Shown here in pieces: positions 32,821-40,214 of a DNA stretch of 53,884 nucleotides; within the stretch, counting starts at the first letter, position 1, and the number at the start of each line of letters is the position of its first letter. The translations under genes and the position numbers were made by a program. Under the pieces are notes generated by a model. That model was not told the origin of the DNA and ran no database searches. It saw nothing but the letters and a program-made list of their open reading frames with translations. The stretch covers positions 1-53,884 of the forward strand of contig JACMLM010000063.1 in the NCBI GenBank assembly GCA_014379595.1. Direction: 5' to 3'. This DNA comes from Anaerolineales bacterium. Lineage in GTDB: Bacteria; Chloroflexota; Anaerolineae; Anaerolineales; Villigracilaceae.

Positions 32821-33225
32821 TCAGAAAGACGCAATTGCATCTTTCATATCGTCATAGAAATCCAGAACCATGTCAAAACCAGCGGTTTTAAAAGCCAATT
32901 CGGAGTCTTTTGAAAGATTTACGAGTTTTAGATAGGGAGATTTATAAGAGCCGTCAGTGATGCCATCTTTCATATCATTTTCGCTGAGATTGACATCTGG
33001 ATGGATGGCATTCAAATCCTTGAAAATCTTGTGCAAGGCGCGGAAGCCTGCACTGCTCACAAAAGGGGAATGAGCTAAATCTACAAGAATATGGCGCGCG
33101 CCGCCTTTGATCAACTCGTCCGCTTTTGTTTGAAATATTTTATAGCTAGCTGAATCAAGATTGCCGTCAATATGCAGGACCGTAATGGGAACACGTCCGT
33201 TTTCAGTTAATACCTTGATCTCCAT
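32821..33225 (-). CDS. STAS-domain protein (anti-sigma factor antagonist-like)
   Basis: STAS domain protein of 134 residues. The core runs from ITVLHIDGNLDS through HILVDLAHSPFVSSAGFRALHKIF, where the serine pair (SSAG) is at the position phosphorylated in SpoIIAA/RsbV. An insertion (about 75-95) and an extended C-terminal helix make it slightly longer than RsbV. Such proteins release sigma factors by binding anti-sigma kinases, but no kinase or sigma factor is nearby. AGGAG precedes the ATG. It is divergent from the PRC-barrel module, with a repeat array in the shared upstream region. Confidence 0.85.
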   Translation of the reverse strand: MEIKVLTENGRVPITVLHIDGNLDSASYKIFQTKADELIKGGARHILVDLAHSPFVSSAGFRALHKIFKDLNAIHPDVNLSENDMKDGITDGSYKSPYLKLVNLSKDSELAFKTAGFDMVLDFYDDMKDAIASF

Positions 33226-33291
33226 GGGATTCTCCTTCGTGCTGGTGTGATGATAAACATCAGATATTGCTTTATTTTACAGCAATTCAAA

Positions 33292-33324
33292 CCTAAATTC
33301 ATCCTTAACGTATCCTAAATTTAT
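33292..33324 (+). promoter_or_regulatory. Pho-box-like array: three 11-base direct repeats
   Basis: CCTAAATTCAT, CCTTAACGTAT and CCTAAATTTAT follow each other with an exact 11-base period. This is the layout bound by PhoB/OmpR-type response regulators and is close to the cyanobacterial Pho box (PyTTAAPyPy with 3-base spacers). It lies 74 bases before the PRC-barrel start and 66 bases before the STAS start on the other strand. Confidence 0.5.
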
Positions 33325-33398
33325 GGAACATATGAGCGCTCCGTTCGTTAGTCATATCGACGAGAAGCCTTTTCTCGCATTATGAAAGAAGTACAACC

Positions 33399-34049
33399 AT
33401 GCAAACTAAGATGCAATTTCAAAAGAATGCGAATGTCATGTCCGCAAGTGGACATTCCGTCGGTCAAATTGACCGTATCGTGGTGAATCCTCAAAATAAT
33501 GTGGTCACTCATCTGGTAGTTCATCAAGGTGGTCTGTTCAGTAAAGAAGATAAGGTTGTGCCCATTGAATGGGTTTTAGAGACGCATCCATACGAAATCG
33601 TATTGTGTGATGAAGCAGGTGATCTTGAAGCACTTCTCACTTTTGAAGAGGAGCATATTGTTGATGCTGATGATGGTTCTTTTATAGTCGAGGAAAACCG
33701 CCAGCCAGTAATGTATGGGTCTCCAGTGCAAGGATTGTCTTTACAGCCAAACCCTGATGAAAACTATGTGACCAAGATCGATAAAAATATTCCCGAAGGA
33801 ACTGTAGCTATGAAGGAAGGGGCCAAAGTTGTTACTGCAGATGGGAAGCATGTAGGCACCGTGGAGCGTGTTTACACAGATATTCCAGAAGAGCAGATCA
33901 CTCACTTGCTTATTTCTTATGGCATGTTCTCCAAAAAGACAAAACTTGTCCCAATTGATTGGGTGGAGAATGTTACTGAAGATCAGGTTAATCTTTTAGT
34001 CCATAAAGTTTCAGTAGATGCGCTCACGGACACTTCGATCCTGAAATAG
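33399..34049 (+). CDS. Protein with two PRC-barrel domains
   Basis: Soluble protein of 216 residues made of two PRC-barrel-like beta domains: about 5-75 (KNANVMSASGHSVGQIDRIVV, VVPIEWVLE) and about 135-205 (GAKVVTADGKHVGTVERVY, LVPIDWVEN). The two halves are internal duplicates. PRC barrels occur in photosynthetic reaction centre H subunits, RimM and many stress proteins, where they mediate contacts. No enzyme is implied. It starts the four-gene module and has a hairpin (CGAGAA/TTCTCG, about 33361-33376) in its leader, before a weak AAGAA ribosome site. Confidence 0.83.
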   Translation: MQTKMQFQKNANVMSASGHSVGQIDRIVVNPQNNVVTHLVVHQGGLFSKEDKVVPIEWVLETHPYEIVLCDEAGDLEALLTFEEEHIVDADDGSFIVEENRQPVMYGSPVQGLSLQPNPDENYVTKIDKNIPEGTVAMKEGAKVVTADGKHVGTVERVYTDIPEEQITHLLISYGMFSKKTKLVPIDWVENVTEDQVNLLVHKVSVDALTDTSILK

Positions 34050-34062
34050 TGAGGAGCTATCA

Positions 34063-34461
34063 ATGACAAATCAATTACGTCAGAAACCTGGCAGCAGCGG
34101 AATGGGTGACTATTACCATGTTGAAGTTCTTCCAAAAAGTGGTTTTGTCACCTTCCGCACACAGGATGTAGGCACAAAAGGTCATATTCAACGGGTAACT
34201 GGTAAACGAGCGAGTGGATCGTGGGCCACGGTGAAATGGTTGATCGGTAAAGAAGATGCGCACCTAAGCAGTGGCAAACTCGTGGCTGATACAAAAGATG
34301 CTAAAGATCTGATCAAGCAATTAGGCATACAGCCAATCCATTTGAGCGGTGACCGCTTTAAAGCTAAAGTAACTTCAGCAGACAGCAAGAGTGCAAAACC
34401 TGCGCCAGCCAAAAAGACTAAAAAAGCACCAAGTACCAAACGTCCGAGTGCAAAAAAATAA
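34063..34461 (+). CDS. Protein of unknown function with a basic Lys/Ala/Pro tail
   Basis: Protein of 132 residues. The first about 95 residues form one compact domain (YYHVEVLPKSGFVTFRTQD, a GxxQRVTGKR strand, WLIGKEDAHL), annotated nowhere I recall. The last about 35 residues are almost only Lys, Ala, Pro and Ser (SAKPAPAKKTKKAPS, KRPSAKK), like the tails of histone H1-like and HU-like proteins, so nucleic-acid binding is plausible. It begins 13 bases after the PRC-barrel stop with GGAG before the ATG. It belongs to the module that continues with the zinc and CBS proteins. Confidence 0.75.
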   Translation: MTNQLRQKPGSSGMGDYYHVEVLPKSGFVTFRTQDVGTKGHIQRVTGKRASGSWATVKWLIGKEDAHLSSGKLVADTKDAKDLIKQLGIQPIHLSGDRFKAKVTSADSKSAKPAPAKKTKKAPSTKRPSAKK

Positions 34462-34477
34462 TAAGGATATAAAGATA

Positions 34478-34762
34478 ATGTTAGCTAATCTTTCTACCAA
34501 TAAAAAGCAAGCCGCATGCGAAGTTTGCGGCAATGAGTACGATAAATATCTTGAAGTGCGATTGAATGGTGAAACCCATATATTCGATTGTTTTGAATGT
34601 GCCATTCATGCCATTGCACCAAAGTGTGCTCATTGTGGATGCAGTGTCATTGGCCACGGCATGGAAGCAGACGGTATTTTCTACTGCTGTGCCCATTGTG
34701 CCAGTCAACATGGCATTCATGAATTTGAAGATCGTATCATCACTGAAAGGAGTTCGATATGA
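34478..34762 (+). CDS. Small Cys/His-rich zinc-binding protein
   Basis: Protein of 94 residues with regularly spaced metal ligands: CEVC (14-17), FDCFEC, HAIAPKCAHCGCS, then FYCCAHCASQHG. About ten Cys and several His suggest two zinc sites, the last one like a YHS/TRASH-type finger. I do not know a function; roles in metal or redox sensing are possible. ATG 34478 is used, with AAGGA upstream; an earlier in-frame ATG would overlap the previous gene. Its stop overlaps the CBS gene (ATGA), so translation is coupled. Confidence 0.75.
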   Translation: MLANLSTNKKQAACEVCGNEYDKYLEVRLNGETHIFDCFECAIHAIAPKCAHCGCSVIGHGMEADGIFYCCAHCASQHGIHEFEDRIITERSSI

Positions 34763-35187
34763 AACTAAAAGAGATTATGACACCCAATGTAGAGGTCATT
34801 CACCCTGATGATTCTTTACAGATCGCAGCTCGTAAAATGCGCGATAATGATATAGGTATTCTGCCTGTTTGTGATGGTGACCGCTTGATCGGCATCATCA
34901 GTGACCGTGATTTGGCGATCAGAGGGTTGGCTGAAGGAAAAGACGCCACTACCATGATAGGCAGGGATTTGATGACATCTCCAGTAATGTGCTGCGATGA
35001 AGACCAGGATGTTACAGAAGCGGCTCAGATCATGCAGGAGAATCAGATTCGACGCTTGATCGTTTTGAATAGCTCCAAACGTATGGTCGGCGTTGTCTCG
35101 TTAGGCGACCTGGCCGTGAATGACAACAGCGACCACCTCTCGGGTAAAGTATTACAAAGTGTTTCTGAACCAGTCGCTGTAAAATAA
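34759..35187 (+). CDS. Tandem CBS-domain protein
   Basis: Protein of 142 residues that is a single Bateman module: CBS1 about 1-60 (IMTPNVEVIHPDDSL, GIISDRDLAIRG) and CBS2 about 70-130 (LMTSPVMCCDEDQDV, GVVSLGDLAV). CBS pairs bind AMP, ATP, SAM or similar nucleotides and act as energy or stress sensors. There is no attached enzyme or channel, so its partner must be separate, probably one of the three proteins before it. The ATG overlaps the stop of the zinc-protein gene. A strong terminator follows. Confidence 0.92.
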   Translation: MKLKEIMTPNVEVIHPDDSLQIAARKMRDNDIGILPVCDGDRLIGIISDRDLAIRGLAEGKDATTMIGRDLMTSPVMCCDEDQDVTEAAQIMQENQIRRLIVLNSSKRMVGVVSLGDLAVNDNSDHLSGKVLQSVSEPVAVK

Positions 35188-35200
35188 ATGCTTATTAAGA

Positions 35201-35243
35201 AAATAAATACAGCCTGCAGAAAAACTGCAGGCTGTATTTATTT
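35201..35243 (+). terminator. Terminator of the PRC-CBS module
   Basis: Perfect 19-base stem (arms AAATAAATACAGCCTGCAG and its inverse) with a five-base A loop. Confidence 0.9.
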
Positions 35244-35260
35244 AAGTGTATAGTACAAAT

Positions 35261-35315
35261 CTTAATTTATCTTTAACACACCTGAAACACATGGTTAACC
35301 CTGCACTCTTATACT
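35261..35315 (+). promoter_or_regulatory. Pho-box-like array plus -10, promoter of the miniprotein
   Basis: CTTAATT, CTTTAAC, CTGAAAC and GGTTAAC follow at 10-11 base spacing (35261-35299). Ten bases later lies TATACT (35310-35315), with no -35 box. This is the geometry of activator-dependent Pho promoters, where the array replaces the -35. The 35357 gene starts about 42 bases downstream. Confidence 0.5.
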
Positions 35316-35356
35316 CTCATTATCAATGAACTTGAAAGCATGAGGAAGCAGTGCGT

Positions 35357-35464
35357 ATGATTTACATCATCCTAATCTTTTCAGAACTTGTGATCGCCTC
35401 TTTGTTTCGTCAACGTGAGCGGGCTGAGTATTTGAAATATCTCCTGTCAAGCCCGTTGAAATAG
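35357..35464 (+). CDS. Candidate 35-residue membrane miniprotein
   Basis: Frame of 35 codons starting MIYIILIFSELVIASLF and ending in a charged stretch (RQRERAEYLKYLL). The first half is one hydrophobic helix, the second basic and helical, the pattern of single-pass small membrane proteins. AGGAAG lies about eight bases before the ATG, a promoter-like array precedes it and a terminator follows at 35501, so it has its own transcription unit. Family unknown. Its size makes it easy to miss and also easy to arise by chance. Confidence 0.5.
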   Translation: MIYIILIFSELVIASLFRQRERAEYLKYLLSSPLK

Positions 35465-35500
35465 AGTGTAGTTCTTTTCGGTTTTTCTCCTCCTTCGCAA

Positions 35501-35527
35501 GCCCGCCTTTCAAGGCGGGCGATTTTG
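35501..35527 (+). terminator. Terminator after the miniprotein
   Basis: GCCCGCCTTT / CAAGGCGGGC, strong GC stem, followed by GATTTTG. It is the only strong stop before the metallophosphoesterase promoter. Confidence 0.75.
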
Positions 35528-35539
35528 TTAACAAAACCA

Positions 35540-35567
35540 TTGAAAAACATTCTTCGGGGGGTATAAT
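35540..35567 (+). promoter_or_regulatory. Promoter of the metallophosphoesterase gene
   Basis: TTGAAA, 16-base spacer, TATAAT. The transcript would begin near 35574 with a 50-base leader holding the AAGGA site. Confidence 0.65.
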
Positions 35568-35624
35568 TAATTTAATAGAAGTTGCACGGCCCCAGATAGT
35601 CAAATTCAGCCGAAGGATTTGCAT

Positions 35625-36566
35625 GTGACCACTCTCTTTTTTGCAACAGATATACACGGGTCGGATATTTGCTGGAGCAAGTTTCTTAATGCAGGGAAGT
35701 TTTATGGGGCAGATAAATTAATTCTCGGGGGCGATATGACGGGTAAAGCGGTTATCCCGGTTATCCATCAGGGTGGCAAAAATTACCGCATCACATTACT
35801 TGAACAGGTGTTTGATATTACGACCGACGACGAACTCGCAGACATGGTCAAGCGTATTCGCAGCCGCGGCTATTATCCGTACATGACTACTCCAGATGAA
35901 ATTACTGAACTCGAGAAAGACCCCGAGCGGGTCAGTAAGATATTTCTGGCTGAGGTTTTAAAAGTAGTCCAGCAATGGATGGACCTTGCGGATAAAAAAT
36001 TAGATGGTACAGATATGCAAGTGTACTGCTCGCCCGGTAATGACGATGCGGATGAAGTGGACGCGGTCATTCGCTCCAGCCGACGCGTGCTTCTGGTCGA
36101 AGGGCTGGTATCTCAACTGGATGAGCATCACGAAATGATCGCCTCAGGCTGGAGCAACAGAACTCCCTGGGATACGCACCGGGAAGAGGACGAGGATCAA
36201 CTTGCAGTTAGGTATGAAGCGATGACATCGCAGTTAAAGGATCCGCATAATTCCATCTTCAACGTGCATGTCCCTCCATATAAATCAGGCCTGGATGAAG
36301 CACCCGAACTGGATAAAGACTTGCGTCCTGTATTGGCAGGTAACTCAATGATCCCAGTTGGTTCAAAGGCTTTGCGTTCAGCGATTGAAAAAGTTCAGCC
36401 GTTGCTCAGTTTGCATGGGCACATTCACGAAGGCCGCGGTTCAATACGGATCGGAAAGACACTCTGCATAAATCCCGGCTCAATGTACGAACAGGGCACT
36501 TTGCTTGGTGCGCTTGTGAAACTTGAAAAGAATAAGATCGATAGTTACGTTTTAACAACAGGTTAA
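35625..36566 (+). CDS. Calcineurin-like metallophosphoesterase
   Basis: Two-metal phosphoesterase, 313 residues. Metal-binding motifs appear in order: DIHGS (D-x-H), LGGDM (GD), PGNDDAD (GND), a later NVHVPP (H), and the closing GHIHE (GH-x-H). An insertion of about 70 residues between the second and third motifs (TTDDELADMVKRI to VVQQWMD) makes it longer than simple relatives. The substrate is unknown: phosphodiester, nucleotide or polyphosphate. I choose GTG 35625, eight bases after AAGGA; a TTG six bases earlier is too close to the site. It runs toward the permease gene in the same direction. Confidence 0.87.
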   Translation: MTTLFFATDIHGSDICWSKFLNAGKFYGADKLILGGDMTGKAVIPVIHQGGKNYRITLLEQVFDITTDDELADMVKRIRSRGYYPYMTTPDEITELEKDPERVSKIFLAEVLKVVQQWMDLADKKLDGTDMQVYCSPGNDDADEVDAVIRSSRRVLLVEGLVSQLDEHHEMIASGWSNRTPWDTHREEDEDQLAVRYEAMTSQLKDPHNSIFNVHVPPYKSGLDEAPELDKDLRPVLAGNSMIPVGSKALRSAIEKVQPLLSLHGHIHEGRGSIRIGKTLCINPGSMYEQGTLLGALVKLEKNKIDSYVLTTG

Positions 36567-36625
36567 ACAGGTTATCCCGCATTCCATAATCAAGAGTGCG
36601 TAAAAATTATTAAGAGGAGAATGTT

Positions 36626-38266
36626 ATGAGCAACTTGTTTGTCCGCAAGGCGACTGGCATGGTACGTTCGTGGTCAGTCTTCGACGCGTTTATCTACGCG
36701 TTCTTTTCGATCAATCTGGTGACGTTGGGTTTCTATATTTTCAGCCAGATGTATTACTTTGAAGGCGGCATGATCAATGCGCTGCTGGTCAGTGGCTTCT
36801 TTCTGATCTTCGAAGTAATCATCTACGCATCGTTGATCTCGATCATGCCGCGTTCGGGTGGTGATTATGTTTGGCAGACCCGTATCTTTGGCGGGGGCCT
36901 CGGCTTCGTCCTCGCAATGACGGGTTGGTGGTTTACGCTCTGGCTCTGGGTTCCGCTTTATGGCGATATGCTTCGTCATATTGTGATTACTCCAATTTTA
37001 GGCATCCTTGGTGCAACCAGCACAGCCTTATGGTTTGGGCAAACTGAGATCGGTTTGTTCGTCACCACTTTGATCACCGTGGCGCTTGCTACTCTCGCTG
37101 TTATATTGGGTATGAAGACCTATGCCCGTATTCAGAAGTGGTCTTTTTATGCGGGGATGTTGGGACTTTTAATTGTGCTCATTTTGCTCTTCACAGGTTC
37201 ACCGGATGCATTCAAAGCCGGTCTTGAGAAAAATGCAGTCGAAATGTTTGGCGCGCAACCCGGTGTATATGATGCAACCGTTCAGGCTGGTACAGATGCA
37301 GGTGCAGTCACCCCATTAACGGGCGGCTCGCTAAAATCCATCTTCCTGCTTCTTCCTTATATTGTGTTTTTCAACTTGTTTCCCAACTGGGGTGCAACCT
37401 TGTATGGTGAAGTACGCGGTGCAACAGATTACAAACGTAATTTCGCCGGCATGGCCTGGGGACTTGGTGTAACTACCCTATTAGGAGTACTGTTCTTTCT
37501 CGGTGTTTCAAGAACGATTGGCTGGGACTTTTATATGCAAGCCAATGCAGCCTGGTGGAATTTTGCCTGGTATGGCGTTGCGGCTCCCTTGCCCGTTTGG
37601 CCCTATCCAGCCTTGTTTGCGGTATTCCTGACAAACAGCCCTATCATTCAATTGCTCGTAATTGTCTTAATGAGCTTCTGGTGGTTCGGTTGGGTTGGAA
37701 CAGTATTCCTATCATCCACGCGCGTGATCTTTGCAGCCGCGTTCGATCGTTTGCTTCCTGAAAAAGCGGCTGAATTGAATGAGCGCACGGGCGCACCCGT
37801 CAATGCAATTTTGTTGATGGCGATTCCCGCTGTGATCGTTTCCTATCTCTTCGCTTTCAATGAAGCCGGCTTCCGCTCCTTAACTTTGTTTGGCACGTTG
37901 GTCATTGCGATCATGTACCTGGGTACATCCATCGCTGCCATCATTCTGCCATACACCAAGAAGGAATTGTTTGAGGCTTCACCAATTGCCAGTATGAAGA
38001 TCGCTGGTATCCCGATTATCACCATTTCTGGTGTGATCTTTAGCGGCTTCCTTCTCTATTTGCTTTATCAATGGATACTCGATCCGAATGCCCTCTTTGG
38101 CATTGGGTACAGTATTAACCCAGCTGGCCTTAAGAATACAACTTCCATGATCCTGATGTTTGTATTTTATGTCGGTGCTGCGATTATTTATTATGGATTC
38201 AAATCCTATCGCAAGAGCAAGGGCATTGACCTGGACAAGGTGACTGCTGAAATTCCTGTTGAGTAG
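36626..38266 (+). CDS. APC-superfamily amino acid/amine permease
   Basis: Integral membrane transporter of 546 residues with about 12 hydrophobic segments. The N-terminal helices hold the broken-helix motif of the APC fold (SWSVFDAFIYAFFSINL) and SIMPRSGGDYVW, the conserved loop of amino acid permeases. Substrate residues cannot be read from the sequence; amino acids, polyamines or ethanolamine-like amines are all possible. It is followed by a choline/ethanolamine-kinase-like gene, which makes an amino-alcohol substrate worth testing. AAGAGGAG precedes the ATG. A hairpin of the GTGACAGTCAC family ends the unit. Confidence 0.9.
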   Translation: MSNLFVRKATGMVRSWSVFDAFIYAFFSINLVTLGFYIFSQMYYFEGGMINALLVSGFFLIFEVIIYASLISIMPRSGGDYVWQTRIFGGGLGFVLAMTGWWFTLWLWVPLYGDMLRHIVITPILGILGATSTALWFGQTEIGLFVTTLITVALATLAVILGMKTYARIQKWSFYAGMLGLLIVLILLFTGSPDAFKAGLEKNAVEMFGAQPGVYDATVQAGTDAGAVTPLTGGSLKSIFLLLPYIVFFNLFPNWGATLYGEVRGATDYKRNFAGMAWGLGVTTLLGVLFFLGVSRTIGWDFYMQANAAWWNFAWYGVAAPLPVWPYPALFAVFLTNSPIIQLLVIVLMSFWWFGWVGTVFLSSTRVIFAAAFDRLLPEKAAELNERTGAPVNAILLMAIPAVIVSYLFAFNEAGFRSLTLFGTLVIAIMYLGTSIAAIILPYTKKELFEASPIASMKIAGIPIITISGVIFSGFLLYLLYQWILDPNALFGIGYSINPAGLKNTTSMILMFVFYVGAAIIYYGFKSYRKSKGIDLDKVTAEIPVE

Positions 38267-38279
38267 AATCTATAAATTA

Positions 38280-38314
38280 AGTGACAGTCACCTTTAAGGT
38301 GACTGTCACTTTTT
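38280..38314. repeat. Hairpin with GTGACAGTCAC core (copy 2), may act as terminator
   Basis: AGTGACAGTCACCTT / AAGGTGACTGTCACT, then TTTTTG. Same core as 8436-8512. Its T-run makes it a workable terminator for the permease gene. Confidence 0.75.
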
Positions 38315-38329
38315 GATTTGAGAGTAACT

Positions 38330-39229
38330 ATGTCTGTAATTGAACAAGTCGTAGCACAGATCGATGATTGGAAAGGAAAAGAAATATCCATTCATCATTT
38401 ATCAGGCGGGTTGACCAACACTAATTTTAAAGTGGAAGTGGATGGCACCTCTTATTTTGTGCGCGTACCCGGTGAAGGCACGGAACTACTGGCGATAGAT
38501 CGTAACAATGAATATCACAGCGCCAGAGCCGCTGGGCAGGCGGGGGTTGGACCGAAAGTTTTATATCATTTACCAGAATATAGTGTGATGGTTTTGGAAT
38601 TTTTGCAGGGGACTACGATGTCTAAGGAATCATTGAACGCAGCAGGCATGCCAAATCGGATGGCCGACTCGATCAAGAGACTCCACGCTGGCGAACGCTT
38701 CTTACTGGACTTCAACATGTTCCGCCTGACGGAGTATTATCTCAGCCTATGCAAAGAACGAAATATACTCATCCCTAATGGGTATTTGGAAAGAATGAAA
38801 ATAGTTAATGAGATTGAGAAAGCCATGACGCTCCATCCAATAGAAACTGTCCCATGCAATAATGATTTGCTTGCAGAAAATTATATTGACGATGGTAAAC
38901 AGCTATGGCTGATCGATTATGAATACAGCGGCAACAACGACCCGACCTTTGAACTTGGGAATACCTGTCAGGAAATGCAATTTAATGATGAGCAAATCAA
39001 AGAAGTATGCAGCACATATTTCGGAGAAGCCACTCCAGCACTAATTGCCCGTATGAAATTAAACATGATCATGTCTGATGTGGGCTGGGGGTTATGGGCT
39101 GCCATTCAGGCAAGCATCTCTACAATTGATTTTGATTTCTGGGGCTGGGCTATCGAACGCTGGGGAAGAGCCGTTGAAAAAATGGACTCAGCTGAATTTT
39201 CTTTGTGGATGGAAGAAGTCGCAAAGTAG
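38330..39229 (+). CDS. Choline/ethanolamine kinase-like phosphotransferase (LicA type)
   Basis: Phosphotransferase with the protein-kinase-like fold, 299 residues. Landmarks: nucleotide loop GGLTNTNFKV, the Lys/Arg strand YFVRVPGE, the catalytic loop CNNDLLAEN, and the metal loop LIDYEYSGNNDP (DYEY as in LicA and choline kinases). In the catalytic loop the usual H-x-D is N-x-D, while Asp and the later Asn are kept. The substrate is likely an amino alcohol. I start at ATG 38330, six bases after GAGAG. It follows an APC permease gene, but the GTGACAGTCAC hairpin lies between. Confidence 0.8.
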   Translation: MSVIEQVVAQIDDWKGKEISIHHLSGGLTNTNFKVEVDGTSYFVRVPGEGTELLAIDRNNEYHSARAAGQAGVGPKVLYHLPEYSVMVLEFLQGTTMSKESLNAAGMPNRMADSIKRLHAGERFLLDFNMFRLTEYYLSLCKERNILIPNGYLERMKIVNEIEKAMTLHPIETVPCNNDLLAENYIDDGKQLWLIDYEYSGNNDPTFELGNTCQEMQFNDEQIKEVCSTYFGEATPALIARMKLNMIMSDVGWGLWAAIQASISTIDFDFWGWAIERWGRAVEKMDSAEFSLWMEEVAK

Positions 39230-39302
39230 ACATGTAACATACATCCATGTTTACCTGTCTGGTTATTTACGTTTATACTTCCCCTTGAAGGAATTGAATC
39301 AC

Positions 39303-40043
39303 TTGGATCTTGTAAAAGAAATGTACCGCCTCGTCGAAGCGGCAGAAGTGAAAAAAATTCAATTGCGAGCTGTAGGCGGGCTCGCTGTTCAGGTTCACAA
39401 TAAAAAGAATCATCCTCTTTTTATTCGCGAATTTGGCGATCTTGACTTTGCCGTTGCTGGAAAACAACGCCGCGAGCTTGAAGCCTTTATGCCTGAGGTG
39501 GGATATTCTCCGCATAAGCAATTCAATGTTTTAAATGGAGACCAACGACAAATTTACTATCACGACGAAACAAATATGAAAATTGACATCTTCGTCGGTG
39601 ATTTTGAAATGTGCCATAAGATTCCACTTGAAACCCGCCTCACAGCAGAACCTGTGACTATTCCGCTGGCTGAGTTACTTCTTTCAAAAGTTCAGATTTT
39701 CGAGTTGAATCATAAAGATGTAATGGATATTGCGTCTTTATTATTAAATGTCAACACTGGCAGGGATGATAAGGAAACCATCAACCTTCAGATATTGGCT
39801 CAGTTATGCAGTCAGGATTGGGGATTGTATAAAACCACTTCGATAAATCTTAATAAAGTAGATGAAACTATTAAGAAGGAAGAAATGCCTCTCTCACCTG
39901 GAGAAAAGGAATTAATTTCTAGTCGTATTCACGAAATCATAAAAACATTTGACGAGATGCCCAAGCCTTTGGCGTGGCAGTTACGTGATCGGATTGGAAC
40001 GCGCGTCAAGTGGTACATTGAAGTAGAGGAAGTACGCAGGTAA
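39303..40043 (+). CDS. Nucleotidyltransferase-fold protein
   Basis: Protein of about 246 residues with a Pol-beta-type nucleotidyltransferase core: LRAVGGLAVQVH gives the GG turn, DLDFAV the Asp pair, and MKIDIFVGD the third acidic strand. This arrangement is shared by AbiEii-type toxins and many uncharacterised transferases; function is unknown. The start is uncertain: TTG 39303 lies ten bases after GAAGGA, while the first ATG (39321) has no site. A longer frame from 39078 overlaps the kinase gene and is unlikely. It may be co-transcribed with the kinase (73-base gap). Confidence 0.68.
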   Translation: MDLVKEMYRLVEAAEVKKIQLRAVGGLAVQVHNKKNHPLFIREFGDLDFAVAGKQRRELEAFMPEVGYSPHKQFNVLNGDQRQIYYHDETNMKIDIFVGDFEMCHKIPLETRLTAEPVTIPLAELLLSKVQIFELNHKDVMDIASLLLNVNTGRDDKETINLQILAQLCSQDWGLYKTTSINLNKVDETIKKEEMPLSPGEKELISSRIHEIIKTFDEMPKPLAWQLRDRIGTRVKWYIEVEEVRR

Positions 40044-40050
40044 GTGTTGG

Positions 40051-40188
40051 ATGAATAAAAAGGTCAGACTTTTTCTCGCCATCATCATTCTCAGCGTTTC
40101 GATTTCATTATTAATATGGGGCTATATGCCTAATAAGCATGAGACAAGAGTCCAGCCGATTGCGCCGGCAGAAATGCAGCTTCCATAA
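40051..40188 (+). CDS. Small single-pass membrane protein
   Basis: 45-codon frame: MNKKVRLFLAIIILSVSISLLIWGYM, a basic start followed by one hydrophobic helix, then a polar tail (NKHETRVQPIAPAEMQLP). It begins eight bases after the nucleotidyltransferase stop and ends 26 bases before the next lipoprotein gene. The helix and tail resemble an uncleaved signal anchor. I recognise no family. Its even spacing between two genes on the same strand supports it. Confidence 0.55.
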   Translation: MNKKVRLFLAIIILSVSISLLIWGYMPNKHETRVQPIAPAEMQLP

Positions 40189-40214
40189 ATATAATCTGAA
40201 AATTTATTGAATAC

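Noticed and set aside
39078-39300. Long start for the nucleotidyltransferase-fold gene at 39078
   Set aside because: It overlaps the kinase gene by 150 bases and the extra residues look like an out-of-frame translation.
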